Source: Coprobacillus sp. CAG:698
GTDB lineage: Bacteria > Bacillota_I > Bacilli_A > ML615J-28 > CAG-698
NCBI GenBank assembly: GCA_000431235.1
Contig: HF988734.1
Location: forward strand, 62,001 to 126,000
Direction of reading: 5' to 3'
Length of the DNA: 64,000 nucleotides
Part shown: piece after piece, positions 25,925 through 33,930 of the stretch
Layout of the letters: every line of letters begins with the position of its first letter
How positions within the stretch are numbered: position 1 is the stretch's first letter
The notes under the pieces: model-generated
Told to the model about the DNA's origin: nothing
The model's input: only the letters and a program-made list of their open reading frames with translations
Databases searched by the model: none
Translations under genes and position numbers: made by a program

Positions 25925-26806
25925 TTAGAATAGTTCAACTTTTGCATCACGATGATCTTTAAGAGTTGTTAGGAAAACAAATAATTTTTCTATAGATATA
26001 TCTGTGATGTCGATTAAGTATTTTTGGAATTTTCGGCGTTCATCCTTTGATAAGTTTTTGTATATGCAAACTGATAAAGTGCCGTTTCTTTCTTCTTTAC
26101 CAATAATTTTAATGTCATTAAGAAGTGGTAAAAGAACTTCAGTTTTTCCTGTTAATAGTTTGAAGTCTTCAAAGTCAGGTAGATTAAAGAAATCAATTAA
26201 TTTACCTTTATCTAGAAATAATACACGATCTAAAAGAAAACTTATATCATCAACTTTTTCAGTTGATAAAATTATAGTTCGTGGATATCTTTCTTTATGC
26301 AAATACAATTGATTGTAAAAGTCGTAGCGTATTTTCATATCTGCGTCAAATACAGGATCATCGATAATAGTAATATTTGCTCTTGAAGCTAAAGCACATA
26401 TACCAATTATAAGATGCCTTTTATAAGGAGGCATTTGTTTCCAGGTTTTGCTATAGTCAATATTAAAAAATTTACAAAGATTATAAGCATAATAATTATC
26501 CCACTTAGGGAAAGTTCTATTCATATATTTAAATAGATTCTTAATAAGCAAATTGCTTGGATAAGATGTGTTTTTGTTTATGTAGCATATTTTATTTTTA
26601 CACTCTCTTCTTTTAGATAGTTTATTACCATCTAAATAGACATTACCAGAGTTATAAGAAGTATTAGCAGCTAAGATGTCAAGGAGCACATCTTTCCCAG
26701 AGTCACTTTTGCCAAGAATAGCATATGTTTTCTTATCTAAGAAGTTAAAAGAAAAATTATATAATTTTTTGTTTTTAGAAACATTTTCACATAAAATTAC
26801 TGACAT
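25925..26806 (-). CDS. ABC-transporter ATPase-like protein with degenerate catalytic motifs
   Basis: The overall pattern is that of a YtrB/GntR-linked ABC ATPase (293 residues; the NRTFPKWDNYYA segment is typical), but all the catalytic motifs are altered. Walker A reads GKSDSGKD (32-39), with Asp instead of Ser/Thr after the Lys. The LSGGQ signature is replaced by KQMPPYKRH (~123-131). Walker B reads TIIDDPVFDAD, with Asp for the catalytic Glu. The H-loop His is Glu in LSTEKVDD (E183). ATP hydrolysis is therefore doubtful; a regulatory or scaffolding role is possible. No permease gene adjoins. It precedes spoIIQ convergently and lies 24 bases downstream of the yigZ gene on the same strand. 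Confidence 0.8.
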   Translation of the reverse strand: MSVILCENVSKNKKLYNFSFNFLDKKTYAILGKSDSGKDVLLDILAANTSYNSGNVYLDGNKLSKRRECKNKICYINKNTSYPSNLLIKNLFKYMNRTFPKWDNYYAYNLCKFFNIDYSKTWKQMPPYKRHLIIGICALASRANITIIDDPVFDADMKIRYDFYNQLYLHKERYPRTIILSTEKVDDISFLLDRVLFLDKGKLIDFFNLPDFEDFKLLTGKTEVLLPLLNDIKIIGKEERNGTLSVCIYKNLSKDERRKFQKYLIDITDISIEKLFVFLTTLKDHRDAKVELF

Positions 26807-26830
26807 AATTGTATCTCCTTTTAAAATAGT

Positions 26831-27439
26831 CTATAGGAATAGTGATATAGGTTCTGAAAAAGTGATTGAAATTTGGCCTTTTGTGAGTTCAATAAGTTTT
26901 TTATTTAAAGTTTCTTTTTCAGAAAAAGGAATTAAATATTTTAAATAAATATCATCATTAAATGACTTATTTTGCTCGCTATATTCTAAGAGTAATCTAG
27001 ATATTTTATTAAAATTATTATAACTTACATTTAATTCCATATATACACAAGTAGTTAAATGAAGAGGGACTATTGTTTTAACACATAGGGCGGTAGTAGA
27101 AGAGTATGCTCTTACTAAACCTGATGCTCCTAATTTAATTCCTCCAAAGTAACGGGTAACAACAGCTAAAACGTTTGTTAAATTGTTTTTCTTTAAACAA
27201 TCAAGAATAACTACGCCTGCTGTTTGACTAGGTTCACCATCATCACTAAATCTGACATTCTCGCCGTCGTAGCCGTAGATATAAGCATAACAGTTATGAG
27301 TAGCATCATAATATTTTTTTCTAATTTCGGAAAGTTTTATGCTCGCGTCATTACTATCTGTGATAGGTATAAGTGTACATATAAATTCACTTTTATTTAT
27401 GATTTGTTTTTCTACGTATTCTTTATTAATTGTAATCAT
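26831..27439 (-). CDS. YigZ/IMPACT family protein
   Basis: A 202-residue protein of the UPF0029 (YvyE/YigZ) family, related to eukaryotic IMPACT. The N-terminal domain has ATHNCYAYIYG, FSDDGEPSQTAG and VTRYFGGIKLGASGLVRAYS, all diagnostic, and is followed by a ferredoxin-like C-terminal domain of ~70 residues. The biochemical role in bacteria is uncertain; a link to translation or RNA is suspected from the fold. GGTGAAATAA lies just upstream of the ATG. It is followed on the same strand by the degenerate ABC ATPase and may be co-transcribed with it. Confidence 0.92.
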   Translation of the reverse strand: MITINKEYVEKQIINKSEFICTLIPITDSNDASIKLSEIRKKYYDATHNCYAYIYGYDGENVRFSDDGEPSQTAGVVILDCLKKNNLTNVLAVVTRYFGGIKLGASGLVRAYSSTTALCVKTIVPLHLTTCVYMELNVSYNNFNKISRLLLEYSEQNKSFNDDIYLKYLIPFSEKETLNKKLIELTKGQISITFSEPISLFL

Positions 27440-27575
27440 TTATTTCACCAAGATAATTATAAACTAAAAGTTAAAAAAATAAAAGAATAATTTGACGAAA
27501 AAATATGGAAAAAAAGAAAAAAATAATATATAATAAATGTATAAGTAAAAACGAAGAGAAAAGTGTGGTGAAAAC

Positions 27576-29078
27576 ATGGATAATCGAAGTCAAGAATTTC
27601 TAGCCAAAGCTAAAGATATTCTAAAAAAAATAACTTTCTCTGGTGGTGAAGGGTATATTATTGGTTCAAGCGTACTAAAAATCATTAATGAAGAAAATCT
27701 TGATAAAATAACCATTTACATAAATCTTGAGGAAAGATTAATGTATGAGTTATTCAAAGATTATAATATTATTAAAATAAACGAAGGCATTTATCAACTT
27801 GGTTATCTTGGTTTCACATATGATATACTAACTGACAAGAGTTTACAAGAGAATAAAATAAAAACATTAGAGTGTAAAAAACATTACTCAAAATTACTTT
27901 CTCAAAAAATGAAAGAAATAGATTATACTATTTATGCACTTGCTTTAAATCAAAACAATGTTGTATTTGATTTCTATTATGGAAAGAAGGATATAGAGAA
28001 AGGAATTGTTCGCTCTATATATTATGGCGTAAAAGCTTACTTTGATCTTAAGCCAATTAAAATGCTAGACGCTATAAAAGTAGTTAGCCAAACAGGTTAT
28101 AAGCTAGATACAAGATTATTTCAAGCGATTAAATCAAAGCGAAAGAAAATAAAAAAAGTTCCGCTTAACGAAGTAGCTACAATAATGTATGAGATTTATA
28201 GAGGAAAATATTTCAAAAAAGCTCTTAAAATACTTGTTAAGACTAAACTATATAAGAATCTAGAATGGTATAAAGATGTTATTTTCCGTTTATATAAAAG
28301 ATATCGTAAAGAGACAGATAAATTCTTTTTAGGATATGAAATGGTAAAAAGGAAAAAGTATGAACCAGTAATAGGAAATACAGCTGATAACGAATATGAA
28401 CTACAAATGTTTGTTAACCTTGCAATTACAAATCCTACTGGTAAATATGATAAACTTACTCTTTACACATATGGTGTGCAAAATTGTGTTCTTGCTAATA
28501 GAATTAATTTTTTGTTAGGAAAAGCCAAAAAGCAATATAAAAAAATACGTGATGAATATAATAAATTACCTATCAAAAAAACATGTGATTTAGCATTTAA
28601 AGGCGAAGACATAATGTCTTTAGGAAATTATTCACCAGAACGCATTAATGAAATATTAGACGAAGTAATTGATTTAATATTAAATGAAAAAATAAAAAAT
28701 GAAAAAGAAATCCTTAAAGACTTTATTTTAAATAAGTTGAATGGATATGATAACAGTAATGAAGTATATGCGAATGGTGAAAAAATCATTAAGCAAATAA
28801 ACGATAACGAAAGCATTGATGTAATAACTTTTAAGAGATTACAAAAGCAACAAGAAGAATTTCATAAAAGATTATTAGAACTAGAAGTAAAAGATTTAGA
28901 GCGAGAAATAGATTACGAAGTGCGAAAAAAAATTGATGAAGGGAAGATATTAGAAAATGTAATCCCTGAGCAAAGAAAGGATACGTACGACTCACTTTAT
29001 AATTCTTATTATGAGTTTTTATTAAAAACAGAAAAATATAGTAAATTAAAACAATACAAAAGTGATAAAAAGGAGTGA
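27576..29078 (+). CDS. CCA-adding enzyme/poly(A) polymerase-like protein with degenerate active site
   Basis: The 500-residue protein shows the class II tRNA nucleotidyltransferase skeleton, but the chemistry residues are gone. GEGYIIGSSVLKII (~25-37) stands where the family has the GGxVRD loop, TIYI (46-49) stands where the metal-binding DxD should be, and EIDYTIYALAL (~114-124) replaces RRDFTINAL. The fold-marking FDFYYGKKDIEKGIVRSI, the KMLDAIKVVSQTGYKLD segment (family: RMLRAIRFA...GF) and the helical body are retained. A long charged helical C-terminal part (~350-500) follows. It is probably not a functional CCA enzyme; RNA binding may persist. It is 6 bases upstream of the 3'-5' exonuclease gene yhaM, so an RNA 3'-end role is plausible. 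Confidence 0.7.
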   Translation: MDNRSQEFLAKAKDILKKITFSGGEGYIIGSSVLKIINEENLDKITIYINLEERLMYELFKDYNIIKINEGIYQLGYLGFTYDILTDKSLQENKIKTLECKKHYSKLLSQKMKEIDYTIYALALNQNNVVFDFYYGKKDIEKGIVRSIYYGVKAYFDLKPIKMLDAIKVVSQTGYKLDTRLFQAIKSKRKKIKKVPLNEVATIMYEIYRGKYFKKALKILVKTKLYKNLEWYKDVIFRLYKRYRKETDKFFLGYEMVKRKKYEPVIGNTADNEYELQMFVNLAITNPTGKYDKLTLYTYGVQNCVLANRINFLLGKAKKQYKKIRDEYNKLPIKKTCDLAFKGEDIMSLGNYSPERINEILDEVIDLILNEKIKNEKEILKDFILNKLNGYDNSNEVYANGEKIIKQINDNESIDVITFKRLQKQQEEFHKRLLELEVKDLEREIDYEVRKKIDEGKILENVIPEQRKDTYDSLYNSYYEFLLKTEKYSKLKQYKSDKKE

Positions 29079-29084
29079 CTGTAA

Positions 29085-30026
29085 ATGAAAATCAGTGAGT
29101 GTGAAATAGGTAAACCTGTAGAAATGATATTGAAGTTTACGAAAATTCAATACTTTCCCCAAAACAGACAAGATTCTCAAGAATATGCGAGTATAACAGG
29201 ATTAGATTGTGATAAGAGAACAATAGATGTAAGGATCTGGAAAGTTACAGATGAAATTAAGAAACGTATTACTGAAAATGGTATATATTTATGCAAAGGT
29301 AAAATTAAACTATTTAATGATAAGAAACAGTTTATGATAGATAACGATGGAATAACAGAAGCTAACGTTAATCCAGATGATTATTTAATAAAATGCCCTT
29401 TAGAAATCAATGAATTACAAATTGAAATCTCAAGATACATTCGAAAGATACAAAATGATAACTTGAGAAATATTGTTACTAAAGCCATAATGAAAATACA
29501 AAATGAATATTTTTCTTATCCAGCTGCCGTGTCAATTCACCACAATTATTTAGGTGGTATTGCCTATCATGTTTATTCTATGTTAACTTTATCAGAGGTA
29601 TATTTAAAACAATACAAGTACTTTAATTCTGATTTGGTATATGCAGGAATAATTATTCACGATATGGGTAAAGTAAAAGAATTAAGTGGTGTTGATAAAA
29701 CAGCCTATACAGCAGAAGGTAATTTACTAGGTCATATAACAATTGGCGTAAATATGCTTCATGACGTGTGTAAAGAACTATCTTTAGAAAATACCGAGGA
29801 AGCTTTAGCACTAGAACATATAATTTTATCTCATCATGGTAAACAAGAATATGGATCACCAATAATACCTAAGATACCAGAAGCAGCTTTAATATTTATT
29901 TTAGATTATTCTGATTCACGTTTTGCTTCTTTATCAGAAATTATGAAACAAGTAAAGCCAGGAGAATATACTGAACCAGTGTTTGCTTTTGATAAGAGAA
30001 TATTTTATATTCCTGACATAAAATAA
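29085..30026 (+). CDS. yhaM: 3'-5' exoribonuclease YhaM
   Basis: YhaM is a Firmicutes Mn-dependent 3'-5' exonuclease that trims mRNA tails. The 313-residue protein has an N-terminal OB-fold (~1-90) and an HD domain: IHHNYLGGIAYHVYSML, the HD pair in IIIHDMGKVKEL, LGHITIGVN and ILSHHGKQEYGSP, with the closing DYSDSR. AAAGGAG precedes the ATG. In B. subtilis yhaM lies beside yhaL and prsA, and here prsA-like genes follow, with two small RNAs between. Confidence 0.92.
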   Translation: MKISECEIGKPVEMILKFTKIQYFPQNRQDSQEYASITGLDCDKRTIDVRIWKVTDEIKKRITENGIYLCKGKIKLFNDKKQFMIDNDGITEANVNPDDYLIKCPLEINELQIEISRYIRKIQNDNLRNIVTKAIMKIQNEYFSYPAAVSIHHNYLGGIAYHVYSMLTLSEVYLKQYKYFNSDLVYAGIIIHDMGKVKELSGVDKTAYTAEGNLLGHITIGVNMLHDVCKELSLENTEEALALEHIILSHHGKQEYGSPIIPKIPEAALIFILDYSDSRFASLSEIMKQVKPGEYTEPVFAFDKRIFYIPDIK

Positions 30027-30036
30027 CAAAAAAGGC

Positions 30037-30065
30037 TTTACAAAGAAAATAAAATGTAGTAAAAT
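30037..30065 (+). promoter_or_regulatory. sigmaA-type promoter of small RNA copy 1
   Basis: TTTACA (30037-30042), an exact 17-base spacer and TAAAAT (30060-30065), placed 7 bases before the first hairpin of the RNA. Confidence 0.8.
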
Positions 30066-30071
30066 AAAATA

Positions 30072-30194
30072 GTCCTGTTAAGGACGTCATATGATATCGT
30101 CTACTAAACCCTTAGTTAGTAGACCCTCTCTTTCTTATTTCCTACTATTATCAAGGCAAAAGGCTTCTAACAGTATTAGAGGTCTTTTGTTTTT
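30072..30194 (+). ncRNA. tandem small RNA, copy 1 (unknown class)
   Basis: The promoter ends at 30065 and a terminator (30158-30170 pairing with 30176-30188, then GTTTTT) closes a ~120-nt transcript. Elements in order: a 5' hairpin GTCC/GGAC, CATATGATATC, a perfect 9-bp hairpin GTCTACTAA/TTAGTAGAC (30099-30124), and a pyrimidine-rich single-stranded stretch CCCTCTCTTTCTTATTTCC (~30124-30142), followed by the terminator. The core from 30088 to ~30154 is almost identical in copy 2, 190 bases downstream, while the two end hairpins differ in sequence but not in form. No known riboswitch or RNA family was recognised. The accessible pyrimidine tract could pair with Shine-Dalgarno regions, which is speculation. 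An overlapping 38-codon ORF starts at the ATG at 30091. Confidence 0.7.
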
Positions 30195-30223
30195 AAAAAA
30201 ATAAAAAAATTTTTAAAAAACTC

Positions 30224-30252
30224 TTTACAAAAAAAACCTAATGGTATATAAT
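30224..30252 (+). promoter_or_regulatory. sigmaA-type promoter of small RNA copy 2
   Basis: TTTACA (30224-30229), 17-base spacer, perfect TATAAT (30247-30252). The -35 is identical to that of copy 1 while the spacer differs. Confidence 0.85.
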
Positions 30253-30257
30253 ATTAG

Positions 30258-30387
30258 TGTCCTATTAATTAGGACATCATATGATATCGTCTACTAAACC
30301 CCTAGTTAGTAGACCCTCTCTTTCTTATTTCCTACTATTATCAAAGCAAAGTGCTCTTAACTCTGTTGAGGGCATTTTGTTTTTTTA
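30258..30387 (+). ncRNA. tandem small RNA, copy 2 (unknown class)
   Basis: Second unit of the pair. The 5' hairpin is GTCCTA/TAGGAC (30259-30264 with 30270-30275), longer than in copy 1 but again presenting GGAC next to CATATGATATC. The 9-bp hairpin GTCTACTAA/TTAGTAGAC (30289-30314) and the pyrimidine tract are conserved, with only one base change (T to C) in the loop. The terminator (30348-30361 pairing with 30365-30378, then T7) has a different sequence from copy 1 but the same size and place. An independent promoter shows that the copies are separate transcription units, not a single leader. Confidence 0.7.
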
Positions 30388-30589
30388 CTCGCTTTTTTGG
30401 TTCATTTTCATCTCAAAAATATCAAAATTATTATTTTTTGGCTGATTTATTTTTAGACATTACCATGACATAAAATAAAATAAATAACAAAATAAGACAC
30501 TATTTTGATGGTATTTATGAAAAAAACTGAATAAAAAGAATAAAATATGACAAAATAATGGAAAAGTTACCATTGAATTAAAAAAAATG

Positions 30590-30618
30590 TTTACTTTTTA
30601 CTAGAAAAGTAGTATAAT
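30590..30618 (+). promoter_or_regulatory. sigmaA-type promoter of the prsA-like operon
   Basis: TTTACT (30590-30595), 17-base spacer, TATAAT (30613-30618). The predicted leader is ~80 bases. The stretch 30388-30589 between the small RNAs and this promoter is plain AT-rich sequence in which nothing else was recognised. Confidence 0.78.
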
Positions 30619-30704
30619 ACTAATGTTACATTAAAAAAGTGTACATACACACATATTATTAAAACAAAAGATGAAAAATAATAGTTTTAAGGAGAATGAT
30701 TTTT

Positions 30705-33700
30705 ATGAATGGTTCATCTATTTTCAAAAAAGTATTTCCAGTAGTTCTAGTAATTGCAATGATATGCTTAATTACATTAGTAACAACATGTGCTAAAACT
30801 GGAAAAACAAACAAACCTGAGATTTCAAATCCTAATGGTGAGTACATTTCAATAAAAGAAACTATTAACGGAAAAGAGTACAAGTACGTTATTTCTCGTA
30901 GTGAAATGTATGAAGAATTAAAGAGTGGAATCGGACTTAGCACACTCATTACTGAAGCTAACAAGAAAGTATTAGCTGAAGAAATGAAATCTGTTTCTGA
31001 AGAAGATATCGAAAAGGAAATCAAAAAGGCTACATATGGTGAAGATGTAGACCCTGAAGATTTAACTGAAGAAAACAGAAATAAAAAGAAAAAAGAATTT
31101 GAAGAGTCAATGTTACAAGGCTATGGCTATGAAAACGAAGACGAAATCAAAGATCATTATCGTTTAGTTCTTGCAAAAAAAGCTTATACGAATAAAAAAC
31201 TTTATGAAGAAGCTAAAGATGCAAAAGATGGTGATGATTTATATATCGCTGATACAAAAATTGATGATTATTATAAAGACAATTATAATAAATCATATTA
31301 TGCAATTATCGTTCCATTTGCTTCAAGTGAAAGCATTAAGAGTGCATTATTACAACTTGGTGTTGTAAGAAGTGGTGATAAATGGTATCATGCAGAATTG
31401 AAAGAAATCAAAGTTGGTTCTGGAATTTATGAAGTAGATCGTAAAGAAGAATTAACAGTTAATGAAATAATCGAAACTATTCTTAAACTTAATGAAATGG
31501 TTTATGGTTATCAAAAAGATTACGGATATAAAGTTGAAAATGCAATATTTGATTCTGAAAAGAAGACATATAGAGTTCCTGAAGGATGTGACTATGCAGT
31601 TGTAAGTTGTGCTGATAAATTAGCAGAACTAAAAGCATTAGCTACTGAGCTTACTCCTTTAGTGACTCCTGCAGATGGAAGTAAATTAACAGATGAAGAA
31701 AAACAAGCTGCTTTAGCTAAAGTTACTGAAATCCAAGCTAAATTAGATGAAATTTCTGAAATGTTAGTTTATACAACAGAAGTTAAGAAAATTCAAAACA
31801 TTATTACTTCACTTACTGATTCTCTAAATTATGAGACTAAAGAAGACGATAAAAACGAAACTCCTGAAGACCCAACTATAGTAACACAAACATTAAATAA
31901 GTTTATTAGCGAATTTGATGGTGTGGCTTATATCTTTAATACAAACAATGAAGAAAGCAAATTCTTCTATTCATATAGTGATTTAAAAGCTTACGATAGC
32001 AATTTACCAAGTGAATTCAAAAACAATTATATTGAATACATTCCTTATGGTGAAGGTGATAAATCAGCAAGTAAGAACGGCGAAAAATGGTTCTCTGCTT
32101 CTTATGTTTCAAGTGGAAATATGTATTACATAATTCTAAAAATCAAAGAAAAAGATGCTGAACAACTTGCAGATGTTAAGGAAGAAATCAAAAACAAATT
32201 GTTAGAAGAAAAATTAACTTCTTCATACATTGAGAAAAAAATGGCTGAGTTAAGAAACGATAAAGGTTTCAAAGTTTATGATACTGATTTAGAAAAAGAA
32301 TACATTAATACAATCTCTTCTTACAAAATTAAATATAAACAAAGCAAGAAAGATGGAAGCAATGTTGTAGGTGAAATTGATGGAACTAAATTCACTTCTG
32401 ATGATTTATTCAAAGCAATGGATAAGACTTCAGGTGCTGCTTCAGTAGTAAGTGAATTATCATATCGTAGAATGGTTAACAATACACTATTCAACAAATA
32501 TTATGATTATACAACTGGTAAATGGATTGGCAAAGAAGGAAAAGATAAACGTGATGAAATCACAACATCTATTGAAAATCAAAGATTATACTATTTATCA
32601 GGTGCTTATTCATCTTATGGATATGATCCAAGCTCAATGAGTTGGTCTGAATTCCTTAAGAATGTAAATGGTGCTAAAGATGAAAAAGATTTAGCATTCC
32701 TTAACCTTTATAGTCAAGTAATTTCTGATTATATCAAAAAAGCATTTAACACAATCACTGTAACAGGTGAAGGCAAAGATACTAAATTTGAAGATACATA
32801 CGCAGAAGCTTTAACTTCTAAAGTATGGAAATTAATCGAAGAAAGAATGAAGAAAGCTCAAGAAGAAGAATTTACTGTTAATGGTGTTCATTTATTAGTT
32901 TCTGCTTATAAAACTGTTAATGACGCTGTAGCATCAAAGAACTCTTCATCTTCGTCTTCGTCTTCATCTAAAGTTTCTGCTTTAGATCCAAAAGATTGGA
33001 CTGAAGAACAAGTTAAACTTGCAAAAGAACTCATTGAAAAAGTAAGTTTATACTTAGAAAGTGCTGAAGGAACATATGAAAGCAAATTAGAAGCAGTTGT
33101 ATCTGCATTCGATAGTGCTCCATATGCATATGTTGATCCAACAACAAACGAATATGTAAAAATCATCAACGATAGTGGTGAAGAATATAAGTATTATTTA
33201 GAATGCGCTGAATGTAAAATTGATTTAGCAAAATATAAATCTGCTGGTTTAACACTAACTTATCAAAACTTAGGATCTTTCACAAACGGAAAGATGGTTA
33301 AAGAATTTGAAGAAGCTGCAAGATCTATTTGGAAAAAAGATTATGCAGATAAAGAATTTAATAGAGTTACAGTATATGGAGAACCAATCAAAACTGAATT
33401 TGGATACCATTTATATGTAAATCTAAGTAGTTCAGACTATACAGAATATGATAGCATTAAAGTAGATGCTAATGGAAATCCAGTTTATACAAATGATGTT
33501 CTTGAAAAATTTAAATCTGTTCTTCCAAGCTTATACGAAGTAAGATTAGGTTTATTACTAACTGCTTTAGAAGCAATTGATCAAACTAAATTAAGTAAAG
33601 AAGATGCTAAAGTTGTTCAAGAAAAAATTGATGAATTAAAACCATTGTATACAACAGAAATTAAGACAGCTGTAGAAAAATATGCAACTCCAATTATTAC

Positions 33701-33917
33701 AAATCTAAATAGTTCATATTATTCATCATTAGTTCAACAAGCTGAAGTATTATCATTAATGGAAGGCGTTACAATTGATTCACCAAGTGGAATCAATCTT
33801 GCAAAGATTAAGAAGTTAATGGATATTAGCAGAGCTTCAATATTTAAAAGTAATCTAGCAAACTTAGAAGAAGGCGATCAAGACATCGTTAAAGCTTCTG
33901 ATGTTTATGGAAAGTAA
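30705..33917 (+). CDS. very large PrsA-like foldase lipoprotein
   Basis: A 1070-residue lipoprotein with signal peptide and lipobox LVTTC (Cys ~26), so anchored outside the membrane. Mixed helical regions follow, with a C-terminal parvulin-like part: VNGVHLLVSA, LTYQNLGSFTNGKMVKEFEEA and TEFGYHLYVN correspond to the HIL, G.m...Fe.A and FGYHii blocks of PrsA-type PPIases. The domain is interrupted by long insertions, one carrying a run of nine Ser (~744-752). It is several times longer than PrsA (~290). The ATG at 30705 is preferred over that at 30696 because GGAG is correctly spaced. YhaM upstream supports the PrsA link. Presumed to assist secreted-protein folding; PPIase activity is unproven. 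Confidence 0.75.
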   Translation: MNGSSIFKKVFPVVLVIAMICLITLVTTCAKTGKTNKPEISNPNGEYISIKETINGKEYKYVISRSEMYEELKSGIGLSTLITEANKKVLAEEMKSVSEEDIEKEIKKATYGEDVDPEDLTEENRNKKKKEFEESMLQGYGYENEDEIKDHYRLVLAKKAYTNKKLYEEAKDAKDGDDLYIADTKIDDYYKDNYNKSYYAIIVPFASSESIKSALLQLGVVRSGDKWYHAELKEIKVGSGIYEVDRKEELTVNEIIETILKLNEMVYGYQKDYGYKVENAIFDSEKKTYRVPEGCDYAVVSCADKLAELKALATELTPLVTPADGSKLTDEEKQAALAKVTEIQAKLDEISEMLVYTTEVKKIQNIITSLTDSLNYETKEDDKNETPEDPTIVTQTLNKFISEFDGVAYIFNTNNEESKFFYSYSDLKAYDSNLPSEFKNNYIEYIPYGEGDKSASKNGEKWFSASYVSSGNMYYIILKIKEKDAEQLADVKEEIKNKLLEEKLTSSYIEKKMAELRNDKGFKVYDTDLEKEYINTISSYKIKYKQSKKDGSNVVGEIDGTKFTSDDLFKAMDKTSGAASVVSELSYRRMVNNTLFNKYYDYTTGKWIGKEGKDKRDEITTSIENQRLYYLSGAYSSYGYDPSSMSWSEFLKNVNGAKDEKDLAFLNLYSQVISDYIKKAFNTITVTGEGKDTKFEDTYAEALTSKVWKLIEERMKKAQEEEFTVNGVHLLVSAYKTVNDAVASKNSSSSSSSSSKVSALDPKDWTEEQVKLAKELIEKVSLYLESAEGTYESKLEAVVSAFDSAPYAYVDPTTNEYVKIINDSGEEYKYYLECAECKIDLAKYKSAGLTLTYQNLGSFTNGKMVKEFEEAARSIWKKDYADKEFNRVTVYGEPIKTEFGYHLYVNLSSSDYTEYDSIKVDANGNPVYTNDVLEKFKSVLPSLYEVRLGLLLTALEAIDQTKLSKEDAKVVQEKIDELKPLYTTEIKTAVEKYATPIITNLNSSYYSSLVQQAEVLSLMEGVTIDSPSGINLAKIKKLMDISRASIFKSNLANLEEGDQDIVKASDVYGK

Positions 33918-33930
33918 GGAGGTTAATAAA

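Noticed and set aside
30037..30387. The tandem elements as a riboswitch or leader of the prsA-like gene
   Set aside because: Each unit ends in its own terminator, a fresh promoter (30590) follows for the lipoprotein gene, and no known aptamer signature is present. A regulator of that gene acting in trans is not excluded.
32935..32970. The Ser run in the first PrsA-like protein as a sequencing slip
   Set aside because: It uses mixed Ser codons (TCT, TCA, TCG) in frame, as expected of a genuine low-complexity linker.
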